Shown: positions 5,525 through 5,613 of the stretch, one piece after another | How positions within the stretch are numbered: the first letter of the stretch is position 1 | How the letters are laid out: every line of letters starts with the position of its first letter | Origin: UBA4661 sp002405405 | GTDB taxonomy: Bacteria > Bacteroidota > Ignavibacteria > Kapaibacteriales > UBA4661 | DNA length: 5,613 bases | Assembly: GCA_036847245.1 (NCBI GenBank) | Contig: DAIUAL010000228.1 | Coordinates: forward strand, 1-5,613 | Direction: 5' to 3' | Translations under genes and position numbers: made by a program | Notes under the pieces: model-generated | Told to the model about the DNA's origin: nothing | Database searches by the model: none | What the model saw: only the letters and a program-made list of their open reading frames with translations

Positions 5525-5613
5525 ATTTTTCTTCATTAGATGAAGACTCTTCACTGTGTAAAGCCCCTTGTTCTGCTTTTGCTTTCTGCTCATCTTTGAA
5601 TCGCGGAATTTTA
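5523..5613 (-). CDS. paaB: C-terminal tail of the gene upstream of paaC, probably epoxidase subunit PaaB
   Basis: On the - strand the frame is open from the window edge to TAA at 5525-5523, showing 29 residues. The identification rests mainly on position, because paaB normally precedes paaC directly. The first residues, KIPRF, are compatible with the Y-x-I-P near the end of PaaB proteins (a Tyr would lie outside the window). PaaB is a small subunit that bridges PaaAC heterodimers. What follows is a charged, low-complexity tail rich in Lys, Glu, Ser and Ala (for example EESSSNEEK), longer than usual for PaaB and probably disordered. The stop overlaps the paaC ribosome site. Confidence 0.6.
   Translation of the reverse strand, partial: KIPRFKDEQKAKAEQGALHSEESSSNEEK

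Noticed and set aside
1..5613. CRISPR array, tRNA, rRNA, insertion sequence or phage genes
   Set aside because: No spaced repeat series, cloverleaf, transposase motif or terminal inverted repeats were seen. The only repeat is the pair of gene ends at the N gap.

Overview
The window reads as a piece of a metagenome-assembled or draft bacterial genome: it contains a run of ten Ns (3215-3224) and its genes are cut at both edges. Composition is moderately AT-rich by eye. The gene content (flagellar parts, a phenylacetyl-CoA epoxidase cluster, a FabL-type enoyl reductase) fits a flagellated, oxygen-using heterotroph. Translation signals are mixed. paaC has AAGGA and the reductase has GAGGG before a GTG, but motA, the amidohydrolase and paaD have no clear Shine-Dalgarno. 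One candidate promoter carries the TAnnTTTG element typical of Bacteroidota. Together these lean towards the Bacteroidota/Chlorobi side (perhaps an Ignavibacteria- or Kapabacteria-like lineage), but this is a weak inference.

Layout. On the + strand: the C-terminal 170 residues of the hook-filament junction protein FlgL (1-513), then the stator protein MotA (543-1307), then a YtcJ-type amidohydrolase (1395-3017), closed by a bidirectional hairpin terminator (3045-3080). On the - strand, from the right edge: the tail of a gene that is probably paaB (5523-5613), then paaC (4713-5513) and paaD (4191-4694) in the usual paaABCD order. Next comes a 121-bp spacer with a perfect 7-bp inverted repeat and a candidate promoter, then a FabL/FabI-like short-chain reductase (3236-4069). 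The two sets of genes converge on the terminator.

How the genes work together. FlgL and MotA belong to flagellum assembly and rotation. PaaB, PaaC and PaaD are parts of the 1,2-epoxidase that opens aerobic phenylacetate breakdown. The reductase probably belongs to type II fatty acid synthesis and seems to have its own promoter. The amidohydrolase has no assignable substrate.

The most unusual spot is the N gap. The last ~90 bases of the reductase gene and its 3' flank appear twice, once on each side of the gap, at 77 of 90 identical positions. All 13 differences are transversions and nearly all coding ones change the amino acid. This is either a broken tandem duplication or, more likely, two contig ends from one locus that were not merged. 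No convincing new multi-gene system was found; the observations worth checking are this junction and the palindrome-plus-promoter in front of the reductase.
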